Source of the DNA: Neolentinus lepideus HHB14362 ss-1
Taxonomy: Eukaryota > Basidiomycota > Agaricomycetes > Gloeophyllales > Gloeophyllaceae
Length of the DNA: 64,000 nt
Direction: 5' to 3'
Assembly: GCA_001632425.1 (NCBI GenBank)
Contig: KV425551.1
Location: forward strand, 482,996-546,995
The position numbers were made by a program, and so were the translations under genes. Below, piece by piece: positions 1 to 11,388 of the stretch (its first letter is position 1; each line of letters begins with the position of its first letter). The notes under the pieces are model-generated. The model had not been told where the DNA came from. It worked only from the letters and a program-made list of their open reading frames with translations, and did no database searches.

Positions 1-279
1 TTTCAATACTACAAAAGAAAAGTGTCTGGGGAACATTCGCAGTACCACATTGTGCGGAGTGCGACTAGGGCGGGTGACCATTGGTTAGCAGAAGTGATAA
101 CGGTGGTGGCGACAGGGGATAGGATGAGCAAGACAAACAAAAGGGAGGGAGGAGTGGGTCATCACCGGGGTGCATTAAAAAACCCCTTTTGGGGGCGAGG
201 ACTGTTAAGAGCTACATGTCTTTTGTAATCAAACTTCGGCTGACCAACCTACGACCACGTCAAGAACCGGCGCTCCTCA

Positions 280-1098
280 TCATGCGCCCCACTTTTTCCA
301 CTCACTGCCCTGAGGAGGCTTGCCCTCCACCTTGCCCTTGCCGACTTCCTCCCAGTTCGTGCTGAGAGTAGTCCCACCACTCTCGACGTAGCTCTTCATC
401 ATCGCGCGTCTCGTATCTTCGTCAGCGTCACCATACAGCTTCTGGAAGAACGAGTTGACGGCGTTATCGCCTCCAGCATTCGGATCCTTGTCTGACGTAA
501 CCTCCGGGTCAGACGCAAGGATCTCAGTAGTGATGCCTTCCCAGTTCTTGTGCGGCTTACGAGTCGCGGCGGAAGCTGGCGCAGAGGTGGCGAAGGTGGC
601 AAGTGCTACGACGCCACACGATCAATTAGTGAATGCTCGGGGCATGAGCTACATACATCGACTCACGATCCGGGCTGTCTCCTAATAGCTGTCCCCACCT
701 GCCCTGCGCTATCTTAACCACTCGAATTTCTACCTTGACCTTGCCTACCGTGTAACTACTCGCATCCGGATCGATCTGACTCCGGAGAGGCTCCAGGACA
801 AGTTCCTTCTCCCCATTCTTGTACGATAACTACTACGCGTGTTGAGACGCGTATCAGAGGCAGGGTCGTGCGACTCACCTTGCGTGGTTCAAACTTGACG
901 GAAACCTGCTCCGGGTCTGCGCCCTTGTCGAAGACAGAAAGAATCACTTTATCTTCGGTCTCGTAGAATTCGTGTCTTGGCGGAGCTCAGTCAGGCGCAT
1001 CGATAGCAGAGCAAAAACCTGGGCAATACCTGAGGGTGGCCATGTTGTGCGAGGGGCTGTGTCAAAGCAGAGTACTGTTTTGCCTTGTGGGCGCTCAT
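280..1098 (-). CDS. SGT1: SGT1-like co-chaperone (CS + SGS domains)
   Basis: Hsp90 co-chaperone that in other eukaryotes links Hsp90 to Skp1/SCF ubiquitin ligases and kinetochore assembly. The spliced product is about 215 residues. A CS domain starts near residue 28 (PRHEFYETEDKV, then SVFDKGADPEQVSVKFEPRK). A short linker follows, then the SGS domain (KPHKNWEGITTEI, NAVNSFFQKLYGDADEDTRRAMMKSY, and a C-terminal tail rich in W, K and G). Three introns are inferred. The first has a weak donor (AG|gttttt), the next two have gtgagt-type donors. I chose the ATG at 1098 because it leads in phase into the CS domain. The N-terminal TPR domain of plant, animal and yeast SGT1 is not encoded: only about 25 residues precede CS, and the divergent neighbour begins 222 bp upstream. 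Domain identity is firm; exon 1 is less certain. Confidence 0.85.
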
Positions 1099-1320
1099 TT
1101 TGTAGTGCAGAACGCGAAGAACAAAGCGCCCATTGGAAGGAACTTTCTAGATAGATGCACGTGACAAGAAGTATTGGCACAAGCAGGTTACCCCAGATGC
1201 GTCATGTTTCCCACATTCTCTAGGCGTAACCCGACCAGTCGCGATGCAGACCCGTCCAGATTTTAATACCTCTGGTTTCCCTTTACAACTGCTCTTGCTG
1301 TGTACCACAGCTTTCGACGA

Positions 1321-2693
1321 TGTCTGAATCAGTGCCCAAAGCCTCGCTTTACTACTATCCGCGTTCCATCTGGTGTGCCGCAGGTGAGGATTGTTTTCAT
1401 GGACAAGCTTTGTGCTCTGATTTGCGACGATCGTAGTCCTTCTCACTTTGTAAGTTCATCGTTCGCTCAAGAAAAAATGAAGGCTAAGATATTCTAGGGA
1501 GGAGAAGGGCTACAGCGATGAAGAAATCGACTTGAAGGTGGTCGATTTGTGTTAGTCCATCCTCTTTCCTATATATACCTCTCCCAACCATTGATAGCCA
1601 AGGGAGAGAACTACGCCCTTTCGTTCTTAAGATTAAATCCCAAAGGTATAAAGCATCTAGTTCGAAATATGTCTCATTCTTGACCCCGGTCTCATAGCCA
1701 CCGTCCCGACTCTCGTCGCACCTCTCGAGAAGACACTCTCTGCCGATGTGGAGAGCAGGTACAGGGCACTCACGGAGACAAAGGTCCGTAGAATCCATTG
1801 CGGAGTTTGCGTGGTCAATTCTGAACGTCAATGCAATAGTCCATCATCGAGTTCCTGGACAAGTCTCGATCCGCCATCTCGCGCACTAATACCACTTCTT
1901 CTGCGCCTGCGCCTGCTCTGGCGCCGGCGACAATTGCGTTCAATGCGATCTCCAATAGTATCGTGGAGCTTATCCATTCCGATGAAGCTTCCCCAAATGC
2001 TGCGCGGTGGTACAACGCTAGGGACGACGCATCCCTAGCAAAGATCTCCAAATCGCTCGAGGCATTTTTCGCAGCCAAGAAGGACGCTATTGCTGCGTCC
2101 CTCGCAGAGAGCGAAAAGGGTGCTATCCAGGCGTCTGCAAAAACAAAAAAGTTCTGGGAAGAGAAGAGCGTCACTGCCTCGGAGTTGGCGCAGTTATTCG
2201 CAGACGGCGAGAAGCCCGAAAGCGAACTGAGCCCAGCGTCAAAGGCTAAGCGCGAGGAATACTTCAAGACTGCCGAGCTCGTATGGGAGAGCAATTTGAG
2301 AAATGTCTTGGCCAAAGTAAGCAAGGAGATGATGGGTCCGTTCGTTTTGGGTATGTGATAACTGCGACATTTTCCGTCTCCCGGCATATCTGACCGTCGT
2401 TTTCTACAGGCGACCAGCTGTCTATCGCAGATTTACATTTGGCTGCCTGGCTGGCGCGGCTTGTGAATCTTGCTGGTGGAGACACTAATTGCGAAGGCGA
2501 TGTTGCTATCGGGAAGTTGGAGAAACATGTCGGCAACGGATTTGCACTGCCCAAGGACTTGCAGTGGACGCCTCCGCAGCGTGATAACAGCTCCGAGGTC
2601 AAGCCAGTGGTCCAGAGCAAATTGGCAGCGTTCTGGGATGCCGTTCGAGAACGACCGAGCTGGAAGAAGGTATACGCTAATGGGCTGTACTAG
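1321..2693 (+). CDS. Glutathione S-transferase-like protein
   Basis: Product of about 310 residues with GST architecture. The N-terminal thioredoxin-like half begins LYYYPRSIWCAAVLLTLEEK and continues with a VPTLVAPLEKTL segment, where GSTs have the cis-proline turn. An alpha-helical C-terminal half follows (SIIEFLDKS; then DQLSIADLHLAAWLARL, the usual GST-C helix with its conserved D). The start ATG (MSESVPKAS) sits at the beginning of the GST fold. At least five introns are needed, including a 13-nt microexon at 1437-1449 that restores the VLLTL segment. Substrate cannot be inferred; fungal GST-like proteins may act in detoxification or be non-catalytic. It shares a 222-bp divergent promoter with SGT1. 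Family assignment is good, enzymatic activity unproven. Confidence 0.8.
1437..1449 (+). other. 13-nt microexon of the GST-like gene
   Basis: Between the GTGAGG donor at 1384 and the exon starting at 1498, the thirteen bases at 1437-1449 are preceded by a cgtag acceptor and followed by a near-perfect GTAAGT donor. Splicing them in keeps phase (1 + 13 + 1 bases = 5 codons) and adds V-L-L-T-L, which completes the first helix of the GST fold. Leaving them out breaks the frame. Confidence 0.7.
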
Positions 2694-3157
2694 GAGAGTG
2701 GATGACTCGGAAGTAGCAGAAGCTGTATGATATCGCAGCTTGGGCATAAACATCTCCTTGTAGCGGAATAAGCAGGTCCATAGCCTGTTGTCTGATACAA
2801 AGAGAATCGAGCGTAGCGTGCTCACGCATGATCAAGTGAGGTGTAATCGGAAGTCGCATCATGTGCACGGCCTGCGGGATTCCCACGTATTGGGCGGGGG
2901 CTTTGATGGACACAACCGTCTCGTCTTAAGTATCCTTGGATGTGAACGTCGATAGTCTCTACTCTCCTTCATACCCGGCTACGCCAGTCGCATTCTGCCC
3001 AGTCATTACAGGCGACTCTCGCCCTGCAAAATATTCGGACACGGCTACCTCCAGCGCACTAACAATACCTCGGGCTCCAACTTCCGCAGCCTCGCCATAA
3101 TACTAATCGTCTGTCCACTGCTCAGTGACCCCAATTTAGCTTATTTCGTCGTACGAC
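2694..3157. other. Intergenic region, GST-like to GT31 gene
   Basis: About 460 bp between two same-strand genes. It holds the 3' end of the GST-like gene and the presumed promoter of the glycosyltransferase gene. I see no convincing coding exon, RNA gene or repeat. Confidence 0.5.
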
Positions 3158-5688
3158 ATGACGCTCGCACTAGGTCTCATGCCGGCGACCAGGTCCACTC
3201 CACGAGTAAACCGTGTCGACGAGTACGAGCCATCCTCTGGCACGGAGTCCTCGGAGACACCCAGCCGGCGTTCCTCAGTATACTATCCTCGACCGCGCAA
3301 CCCGTTCATAGCCTCTTCGTCTAGTCCCAGTAATCTCCTCCAGATCCCCTCCCGTAACCCGACTCCAGTCTCCGACTACTACCGGCATCATCCCAGCGGT
3401 GTCTCGTCTCGCTCGGTCTGCTCTACCGCGACAAACACGCCCCTTCCTTCGCGATCTGCCTCTCCTCTACCTCATTTTCTCGCGTCAGGCTCCTCATCTG
3501 CTTGTACCTCTGATTCGGAGAGCGAACCGTACGAGTCCGCATCACCACTACTCGGTACCCCGCGCGGGCCATGGTGGAGGGAAGATCGTCGGCGATGGTG
3601 GATGTTTGGCACACCGACGCGACGTCGACGGAGACGAGGGTTCTCATGGTGGAGGAGACTAAAGAGAGGCATAAGAAAGATAGTCCAGCATCCCTTATTC
3701 CCCAGCCAACCCATAACCATCGTCCGTTGTATTCGTATCCAATCGGTTATCATGTGCTCATGGACTCCCATAGATCCTCACTCTCCTCCTCCTCACCATC
3801 CTCGGCATCTTTATTACCCTCCTCCTCATCCACATACTCAACCCCGACAAGGAACCATTGCCTTGGCGGGTATACTGCTCCACCCCATCCCCGTACAATA
3901 GCGAGCGCATATCCCTCGTCAATTCAGGAGTTCACATTGTCCCTCCCGTCAATGAAATTTCCTACCAACCCCCGTCTTTTCCACCCGATAACCTCGATTT
4001 GCTGCCACCCGCCGGAATTCTGATCGGCGTATTCTCGCTGGATTCCTCTTTTGAGAGGCGGATGCTGGTACGCAGCACCTGGGCCAGCCATCCTCGCAGT
4101 CGTGAAGGTGCCCTTGATGGTGATGGAGGTAATGGCACGTCCCGGACAATAGTGAGATTTATTCTTGGTCAGCCTAGTGGGCATCTGGAGCGCAGAATCA
4201 GACTTGAGATGGAGAGTACGTGAAGATTTACATTATTTTCAATTTTGCCAGGTGCTCAACTCTTCCTGCGACACAGCCTACAACGACATCATAATCCTGC
4301 CTATTTCGGAAAACATGAATTCTGGAAAAACGTACGCTTTCTTCACATGGGCGTCCAATTACGCCTACGTCCCACCTTATTATTTTAACACATCCGTCCC
4401 TCCACCTAACTTCTCGTATTCGAATTTTACCTCGTCTCCCTCACCTCTGGCAAAACATGATCCACTGCTTGCGCGGCAGGATAGCGTTTTGAAGAGACCG
4501 AAGCCTTGGGTTCGGCCAGACTTCGTTGTCAAGACGGATGACGACTCTTTTGTAATGCTGGCAGAATTAGAGGCGAGGCTCCGCGTCGAACTGTACAATC
4601 GGCCACCACCTGCCAACAACAGTACTAGTACGAAACTCCACGCTCCCCGCGCCGACGTTTCCGTTACTTCGCAGTCCTCCCTGCCCTCCCCGCCGGGTAT
4701 CGTGCCTCCTGCCGACCCAGCCCTCACAAGCAATGATCCTATGGTCTACTGGGGCTACTTGGTCAAACATCGTTTCATGGCCGGAGAACTCTACGCGCTA
4801 AGCTGGACCTTGGTTGACTGGGTCGCTCGGGATCCAGTCGTGCGAACCATGACCAGCGGTGCTGAAGACAAGCAGACTGCGAAATGGATGGAGAAGCATC
4901 CTCGAGCAAATGCGGTGCGGTGGAGGAGTGAGCATTGTTGGATATATGACCATCCTAGAGCGGGTACTGTGTAAGTGTCCTGCTTTCCTATCGAGTCATG
5001 GACAAGGGCTAAGGCTATGTTGTCGTCATCCCAGATACTCTCATGGCTTCTTGTTCCCCTCCGAAGCTACGCGAGTCAAGGAATCTATACAAGGCCTCTT
5101 TCGCGGGGATGAGCATATGATCGACTACTTCAATAACGTCTCCGATTCATCCTCTACCCAGTGGTTTGTCGACCAGCCGACACCGGCGCAATGGGCTCAC
5201 TCCAGTGTCTCCACATTCAACGTGCGATATACGCCTCCTGTACCTGATCTGACAGTACTGCAAAGCGTCGAAGCGCTCGTCGAAGGCAGCGATATGTCGT
5301 CTCTACGAGAAGGTGAGAGCTGTCTGTCAGCACATTCTGGATTAGTTCTAATGAAACAACTGTGTATGTAGGCAGTCCAATGACTCCCGAATTTGCATGG
5401 ACACATCGGGAAGGTCGTCGCAGGCGATACGAGAACAAGCGCGTCGGCGGTACCGTCGTGGTGCACTTCGTTAAGAAACATGTCTGGTGGTTAGAAACTG
5501 CTTACGCGCTTCTGGAAGGCCCCGAGAAAAGCGAGGCTGAACTGCAGTCGAGGGTGGATGAACTGGAGCAGGCAATTGACTGGGACGCGCGAGCGGATTC
5601 TGATAAGGCCACGACACAGTCAATGCGCAAAATTCACAAATTGACACATTCCTCGTCACTACGGACTTCAGCGACGCATCGACGGTGA
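3158..5688 (+). CDS. GT31 / beta-1,3-galactosyltransferase-like type II membrane protein
   Basis: Predicted Golgi glycosyltransferase of the galactosyltransferase (GT31) superfamily. A long Ser/Pro/Arg-rich cytosolic N-terminus of about 190 residues comes before a very basic patch (RRRRRRGFSWWRRLKR) and one hydrophobic anchor (ILTLLLLTILGIFITLLL). The lumenal catalytic domain shows ILIGVFSLDSSFERRMLVRSTW, then YNDIIILPISENMNSGKTY, then the metal/UDP-sugar DxD region VKTDDDSFVML, and further on SEHCWIYDHPR. At least four introns are needed. The one near 4215-4270 must use the acceptor just before CCTACAACGAC to restore frame. The C-terminal exon (about 5372-5688) is charged and lacks a recognisable domain. 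The family is clear; donor and acceptor sugars cannot be told. Confidence 0.85.
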
Positions 5689-6063
5689 ACGCCGGCTCTT
5701 TCTCTTGTTATCAAGTGCATCACCCCCATCGGCCGAACGTGTTTTAACCTGTGACTCGTAGGAGACGAAGACTTTAGCATAATGTATATTAGCACATCTC
5801 AGTTCAATACCCTTCAGCATACGGACGATGTTTGCAGGGCACATTTCTCTAAGTGCTCTGTTTCTCTTCTTCTAATTCCGCAGGACTTTCATTATTTTGA
5901 CTACCTTTTGCATCATACTTTCTTTGTTATTCGTCGAGCTCTTCACTTATCTGCGGATTTATTAGACAGCTAGCTTCTTTTGAAATCTCTCTCTTTTTAA
6001 CATTATTATCTTGGAATCCACTGGAAATATTCGAAAGTCCCAGTCCGTCTGAGAAAGACCATT
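5689..6063. other. Convergent 3' region, T-rich
   Basis: About 375 bp between the converging ends of the GT31 gene and the membrane-protein gene. It is T-rich on the + strand, as expected for 3' UTR and polyadenylation sequence. No supported gene seen. Confidence 0.5.
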
Positions 6064-7485
6064 TCAATATCCATCAAGCAACATCGCAGGGGAGTTTGGT
6101 ACTAGATGATCAGGAAGGACCATCGGTTCCTTCGACTGCAACCTTGACGTGACAGCAGACCGGATGGTACCCTCCCATTCACGGAACCATTCGCCTTCCC
6201 TAGCACCTACTAGCTTGAGAATGCCGCCATCCGTCTGTCTGACGAAATCCGGAGTCATGCCGGCTTTGTTGGTCGACAGTTGCAGCTCGCCACCACCAAG
6301 GCCCGGATTGTCCCCAGGCGAGGTCTGGTAACACTTCAGGGCGTACGCGCCTCCACATACAACCCATCTACCTCCGCCACGTGAATGAAAGCGTTTGAAG
6401 AGCCATACGAACGGGAAATATATCAGGGTTATTATCAGCACGAATTTGACCCAACCCTTCGAGAGGATACGGGACAACTTGTTGTCGGGACGGATGAAAA
6501 TCTTGTCCGCCGTCGTTTCGAAGTCGATCTTGAGTGTCCCTCGGTAGTGCGTTGACACAATTGCGGCACGGATTGCGCTGGTTAGCGCCTGGATGTTCCA
6601 TCCGTACACGATCTGTGCAAAGCTCAGCATGATCATGCACTCCTTGATCTGGTGGGTCACACCTTCTGGTACTGAAATTCTTTTAAATATTTAGGGCTGG
6701 CGCAGTACTCGTCAGCCCACTGACGTAGAGTCTTAGAAGACTTCAAGACACGTCCTTCACGTAGTGCATCGACACCCGCTCTGTCACGCCATTCTGGCCC
6801 GATCCAGGGTGGTAGACCCTTGTTCGTCCTCTCCTTTTGCCACAAATCGGTGAACTTTTTCTCTGCACGGGTGGCCTTACACCGCTCGTGAGGAAAGTCT
6901 AGTTCCTTGATCATCTTGCCGCGGTACGCCGGTTCATTATCACCTACAGACCAGTGGACGGGCCCAGACACGATATTCCGCCCAATGTCGATATAAAAGT
7001 CGAAATCCGTTACGGTGACCGTGTCTGTCTCGGTTCGACTCTCGGTTTGTCCTTGTTGGTTCGTATGATGTACCCATCGAGTTCGCGTTTCTTGGTGAGT
7101 TCCCTGGCAGTGAAGCAGATACGTAGGCGGTTTGCTCGCCTGGGATAAGAGAAAGCGGTATAGTGCTTCCCCTGCAGCATGCGGCTCCTAGTCAGATTGA
7201 GACAATGACGAGAAGAGAGCACAGACCATCCTGGTTGAGATGCCCGTCGTGCGAGATTACAGTGTCTGAGCCAGAAAGTACGAATTCCGCCTCATATGGC
7301 GTGAAATCAGGAGGCGGCTCCTCTCCTCCCTCCGGCACCGATGTCTCGTCAATGTTTAGGGCAACATGGCCCACGGTCTCTTCGAAGCTGGGTGGAGCAT
7401 CGATAATGACTGAAGGACCGGCGGTTGGAGCATCAGGATATAGGCCTGCATATTCAGCGCGTGCATCCTCGTCTTTGGTGGACAT
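6064..7485 (-). CDS. Conserved fungal membrane protein of unknown function
   Basis: The spliced product is roughly 400 residues. The N-terminal 90 or so are acidic and Pro/Glu-rich (MSTKDEDARAEYAGLYPD). A middle domain has a basic HTNQ/YRGK segment and many Trp and Tyr residues (SGPVHWSVGDNEPAYRGKM). After EYCASPKYLKEFQYQKV comes a YGWNIQALTSAIRAAI segment, then THYRGTLKIDFE, one strong transmembrane helix (WVKFVLIITLIYFPFVWLF), and a Gly/Arg-rich stretch ending in a cytosolic-type tail. I recognise the pattern from uncharacterised fungal proteins but know no tested function. The start at 7485 was chosen over an ATG two codons upstream. At least two introns lie at about 6660 and 7010-7230. 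Gene reality is good; role unknown. Confidence 0.75.
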
Positions 7486-7906
7486 GGTCAAGTTATGGTG
7501 GATTATCGAGGATTCATATAGGTGTTCCTAGTTTCGATGGAGTCCACAGCAAGTAAGTGTCATGTCGAAATATATGGTCTAAATTACATAGCCTCGTAGA
7601 CCATGACGTGGTCCGACGTGTTTGCACTGTCGATTAGCTCAGAATAATATCCAGACAGTCTGCAACGTGATATATCGGCACACGAGGTAACAGCACAAAT
7701 GGAGGATATTACCTCAGCAGAACGCGCGCGTGGCCCGTCGCGTCGACGCGTTATTCACGCGGATTTTGTCACGCGCCGCATCGTGTCGATGCTTGTACGA
7801 GCCTGTTGCTCTCTTCTCTGCCGCCCACTTGGTCTCCGTTTGTCTACTCAGGCTTAGCTCTAATATCTTGGTCTGACATACCGCCTTTTTAGAGAAGCTT
7901 CTCGTA
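7486..7906. other. Divergent promoter, membrane protein / DNA ligase I
   Basis: About 420 bp between two divergent start codons. It should contain both promoters. I see no additional exon or RNA gene, and no cell-cycle MCB box (ACGCGT) that I can point to with confidence. Confidence 0.45.
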
Positions 7907-10900
7907 ATGTCGAAAGGAGTGAAGACAGCAACACAGCAGTCACGTCTGATGGACATGTGGGGAGGTGGAAAGGGCAAGAAAGCAACCCATGAAGTAGACT
8001 CTAAGCCTCTCAAAGCCACAGCGTCTGGCTCTTCTGATACTCCTACACCAATGGAAGTCGACGGCAAGAGCGATAAGAAAGGTGAGTTCGTTGACTTGCG
8101 TTGAGTAGTTCGTGTCTCATTGGAAGACAGCAGATGAGTCCAAACGGAAGAATTCCGCGTCTGTCGAAAGTGACTAATGCTCTCTCCCCCTCCCAATTTC
8201 GTCTTATACGGTATTTTCAGATACCACGGTACGGAAGACCAAGAAGCGGCGGGTGGTGGATTCGGATGATGAGGCTCCCCCTCTATGTAAGTTGTATACG
8301 ATGCGACTTCGTTCATTTATCTGACACTAGGAAGTGGAACACCCCAACGGTGAACCCTCATCAAGTACGACTGATGCGAAACCTGCCAAGAAAGCAAAAT
8401 CTCCACTACCCGCTAAGCGTAGTAAAACACGAGCAGAGCCTATGAAGCCTTCACGGGCTAACAAGAAGGCAATCGGAGAAACCGGGAGTCCAGTCCCTAT
8501 ACCCACGGACGATGAGCACCCTGCGACCAGTGCTGATGAAGCGGTAGATATGGCGGACGAGGGCGAGGACGAGCAGGAAGAGGAGGAAGAGGACGAGGGT
8601 GCCACAGCCAAGTGCATATGAATAACCTCTTGATGGATTAACTCTTATACTTGATTGGTCCCAGTGCGGAAGAGGCCATGTCTCGGACTGATGAAGTTGA
8701 TGTCGAAGGCGGCTGGAAAGTAGGGGCTCCGTACGTGTATTTGGGACTCCTCTAAAGAATCTCATCGAATATCTGTCCAGTGTTCCATATGCGGCTCTAG
8801 CGAAGACATTTGCTCTGATCGAAGCCACAACAAAACGACTAGAGAAGACGTCTTTGCTAACGGCTCTCTTACTGCTGGTTATCCAGAGAAGTGCACACGG
8901 GGATACGAAGTCTCTACTTCAGGTTGTCTATTTGTGTATCAACCGAGTGCGTTCCCTGTCATGCATATGAGTGCTTGTTCCTGACATCCGCCAATAGTTG
9001 AGTCCGGATTACATTGGGATTGAGTTGGGTATTGGCGAAAGCCTCCTTGTCAAGGCCATCGGTGAATCAACAGGCAGAAGTCTGGCAACTATCAAAAGTG
9101 AACTCAAGAAAGAGGGTGACTTGGGACTGGTGGCTATGGTGGGAACTTCTAGTGTTAACGCGAAACGTTGTCAAAGGTCTCATACTTGCGCTTAGAACTC
9201 TAAGAACAGCCAAAAGACCCTGTTCAAGCCCAAACCGCTCACTGTGCCTTTCGTGTTCACCAATCTGAAGGAAATTGCTCTGAGCACGGGTCATTCCGTA
9301 CGTGATAACTCTTACTATCACTACAGTGTCGTGATCATTTTGCGTACATACCGTAGTCACAAGCAAAGAAAGTGTCCATTATCACCAAGCTCCTCGCAGC
9401 ATGCCAGGGCCAGGAGGCAAAGTACATCGTACGGAGCTTGGAGGGTAAGCTCCGGATAGGGAACGCTGAGCGAACCGTCCTTGTCGCAGTAGCCCATGCT
9501 GTTGTACTGGCCGAGAAAGAGAAAGGTTGGTCGTCTCTTCTCGACGCTTGAATTCGTATCGACGTTCTGCAGGTGGCAAACGATGGAGTAAGGAGAAACT
9601 CACTTCCCGTCTGGAAGAAGCGGTTGAGATCATCAAGGCTGTCTACAGGTTCGTTTTTGGACATCTTCCTTACTTCCACGCGAATAATTTCTCGATTCTT
9701 AGTGAACTGCCTTCGTATGACGAGGTCATCCCTGCCCTACTTGAAGTCGGCACTGAGGGACTTCGAAAGAAGTGCAAGCTGACCCCGGGCATTCCACTGA
9801 AACCCATGCTGGCAAAGCCGACCAAGGCCATTGGTGAAGTGCTTGATCGGTTTGAGAACAAGCGTTTTACCTGCGAGTACAAGTATGATGGCGAGCGTGC
9901 TCAGGTGAGCAGCAGAGTGAGCATGCCTGCATCTGGCTCATGCTGGCTTCAGGTGCACAAGAAAGACGACGGGACGGTGTCCGTGTTCAGTCGAAATTCT
10001 GAAGACATGAGCAAGAAATATCCTGATCTTGTGGAACAGTTGTCACACGTTAGTATCAGGTATTCATGGTACGGATTTTGCTGACGACCGTAATGGCAGT
10101 GCATCAAGGACACCACGAAGTCCTTTGTCCTGGACGCGGAAGCTGTGGCGATCGACAAAGATAGCAAGAAACTCATGCCATTCCAGGAGCTCAGTCGACG
10201 GAAACGTAAGGACGTCAAGGTCGAGGACATCCAGGTCCGAGTGTGTCTATTTGCGTTTGACCTGCTCTATTTAAACGGAGAAGTAAGTCCCTATCCCATG
10301 TGGTAAGCCAGGAATCTAAAATATTGTAGCCATTATTGCATAAGCCCTTGGTGGAGAGACGAGAACTGTTGATGCAGCATTTCCAACCTGTCGACGGCGA
10401 GTTCCAATTCGCCAAGGCGTCGGACGGCGAGACGACCGAGGAAATCCAGGCGTTCTTGGAAGAGAGTGTCAAGGATGGATGTGAAGGTCTCATGGTGAAG
10501 ATGCTCGAGTCTGAGTCAAGCCATTATGAACCTAGTCGACGCAGTGTGAACTGGCTTAAAGTGTGTTGTGCATATTACACTATAAACACTCAATTGACGG
10601 AGAGATCTCCACAGCTCAAGAAGGACTACCTAGCAGGTGTCGGGGACTCGTTGGACCTTGTCGTGGTAGGCGGCTACTATGGCAAGGGCAAACGTACAAA
10701 CGTCTATGGTGCCTTCCTCCTGGCTTGCTATGACGCCGACTCCGAGGAATACCAGACTATATGCAAGATCGGCACAGGCTTCAGCGAAGAAATGTTGCAG
10801 TCTCATTGGGACGTCCTGAAGCCACTCGAAATAGAGAAGCCGAAAGGCGACGTCAAAATCGGCGGCGCAAAACCCGATGTGTGGTTCGAGCCGAAGGTCG

Positions 10901-11256
10901 TCTGGGAAGTCCTAACGGCCGACTTGAGCCTCAGTCCTATTTATACTGCGGCACAGGGGTTGGTGAGTTGATCTAAAGAATGTTCCCCATGTCAGACGAC
11001 TTATGCATGCGGGAGTGAAGGTGGATGAGCGTGGCATATCGCTGCGTTTCCCTCGGTTCATACGAGTCCGGGACGATAAGGCGGCAGACGATGCGACTGG
11101 ACCAGAACAAGTAAGTAGGATGACACAGAACAATTCCAAGTATACGCTAATAGCAATGTCAAGATCGCCGATATGTACGGGAGGCAAGCCCTCGCTCAAG
11201 GAAGCAATGGCAAGAAGCGAAAGGGCGGGGACGATGGGGACGATGGATTTTGGTAG
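7907..11256 (+). CDS. CDC9: DNA ligase I (ATP-dependent)
   Basis: Seals nicks during lagging-strand replication and repair. The N-terminal ~200 residues are disordered and rich in K, E and S, with a degenerate PCNA-box-like stretch (QSRLMDMWG, residues about 11-19) and basic NLS-like clusters ([15 protein letters not shown]). The DNA-binding domain follows ([14 protein letters not shown] through the helical region). The nucleotidyltransferase core has the catalytic lysine motif [11 protein letters not shown], then [30 protein letters not shown] and SVNWLKLKKDY. The OB-fold domain ends with [22 protein letters not shown] and a short KKRKGG tail. About thirteen introns are needed, and every canonical ligase motif is recovered in frame. 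The start ATG at 7907 directly precedes the PIP-like box. A sister DNA ligase (III/IV) is excluded by the absence of BRCT or zinc-finger domains. Confidence 0.95.
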
Positions 11257-11388
11257 CGAACGTACTCTGCCATTGTCTCATCCGTGGCAGGTTGGATTAA
11301 GGGCCAGAGAGGATGTATATATATACTAGTAATCTACTTGACTTTTTGAATGTCCCAAAGCAAAACAACCATATCAGACGCACGCAGA

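Noticed and set aside
22..228. 68-codon + strand open frame at the left edge
   Set aside because: Low similarity to anything and odd composition; it lies in the 3' flank of SGT1. Treated as non-coding.
1147..1446. 99-codon minus-strand frame considered as TPR exons of SGT1
   Set aside because: The translation shows no TPR pattern and overlaps the first exon and microexon of the GST-like gene on the other strand.
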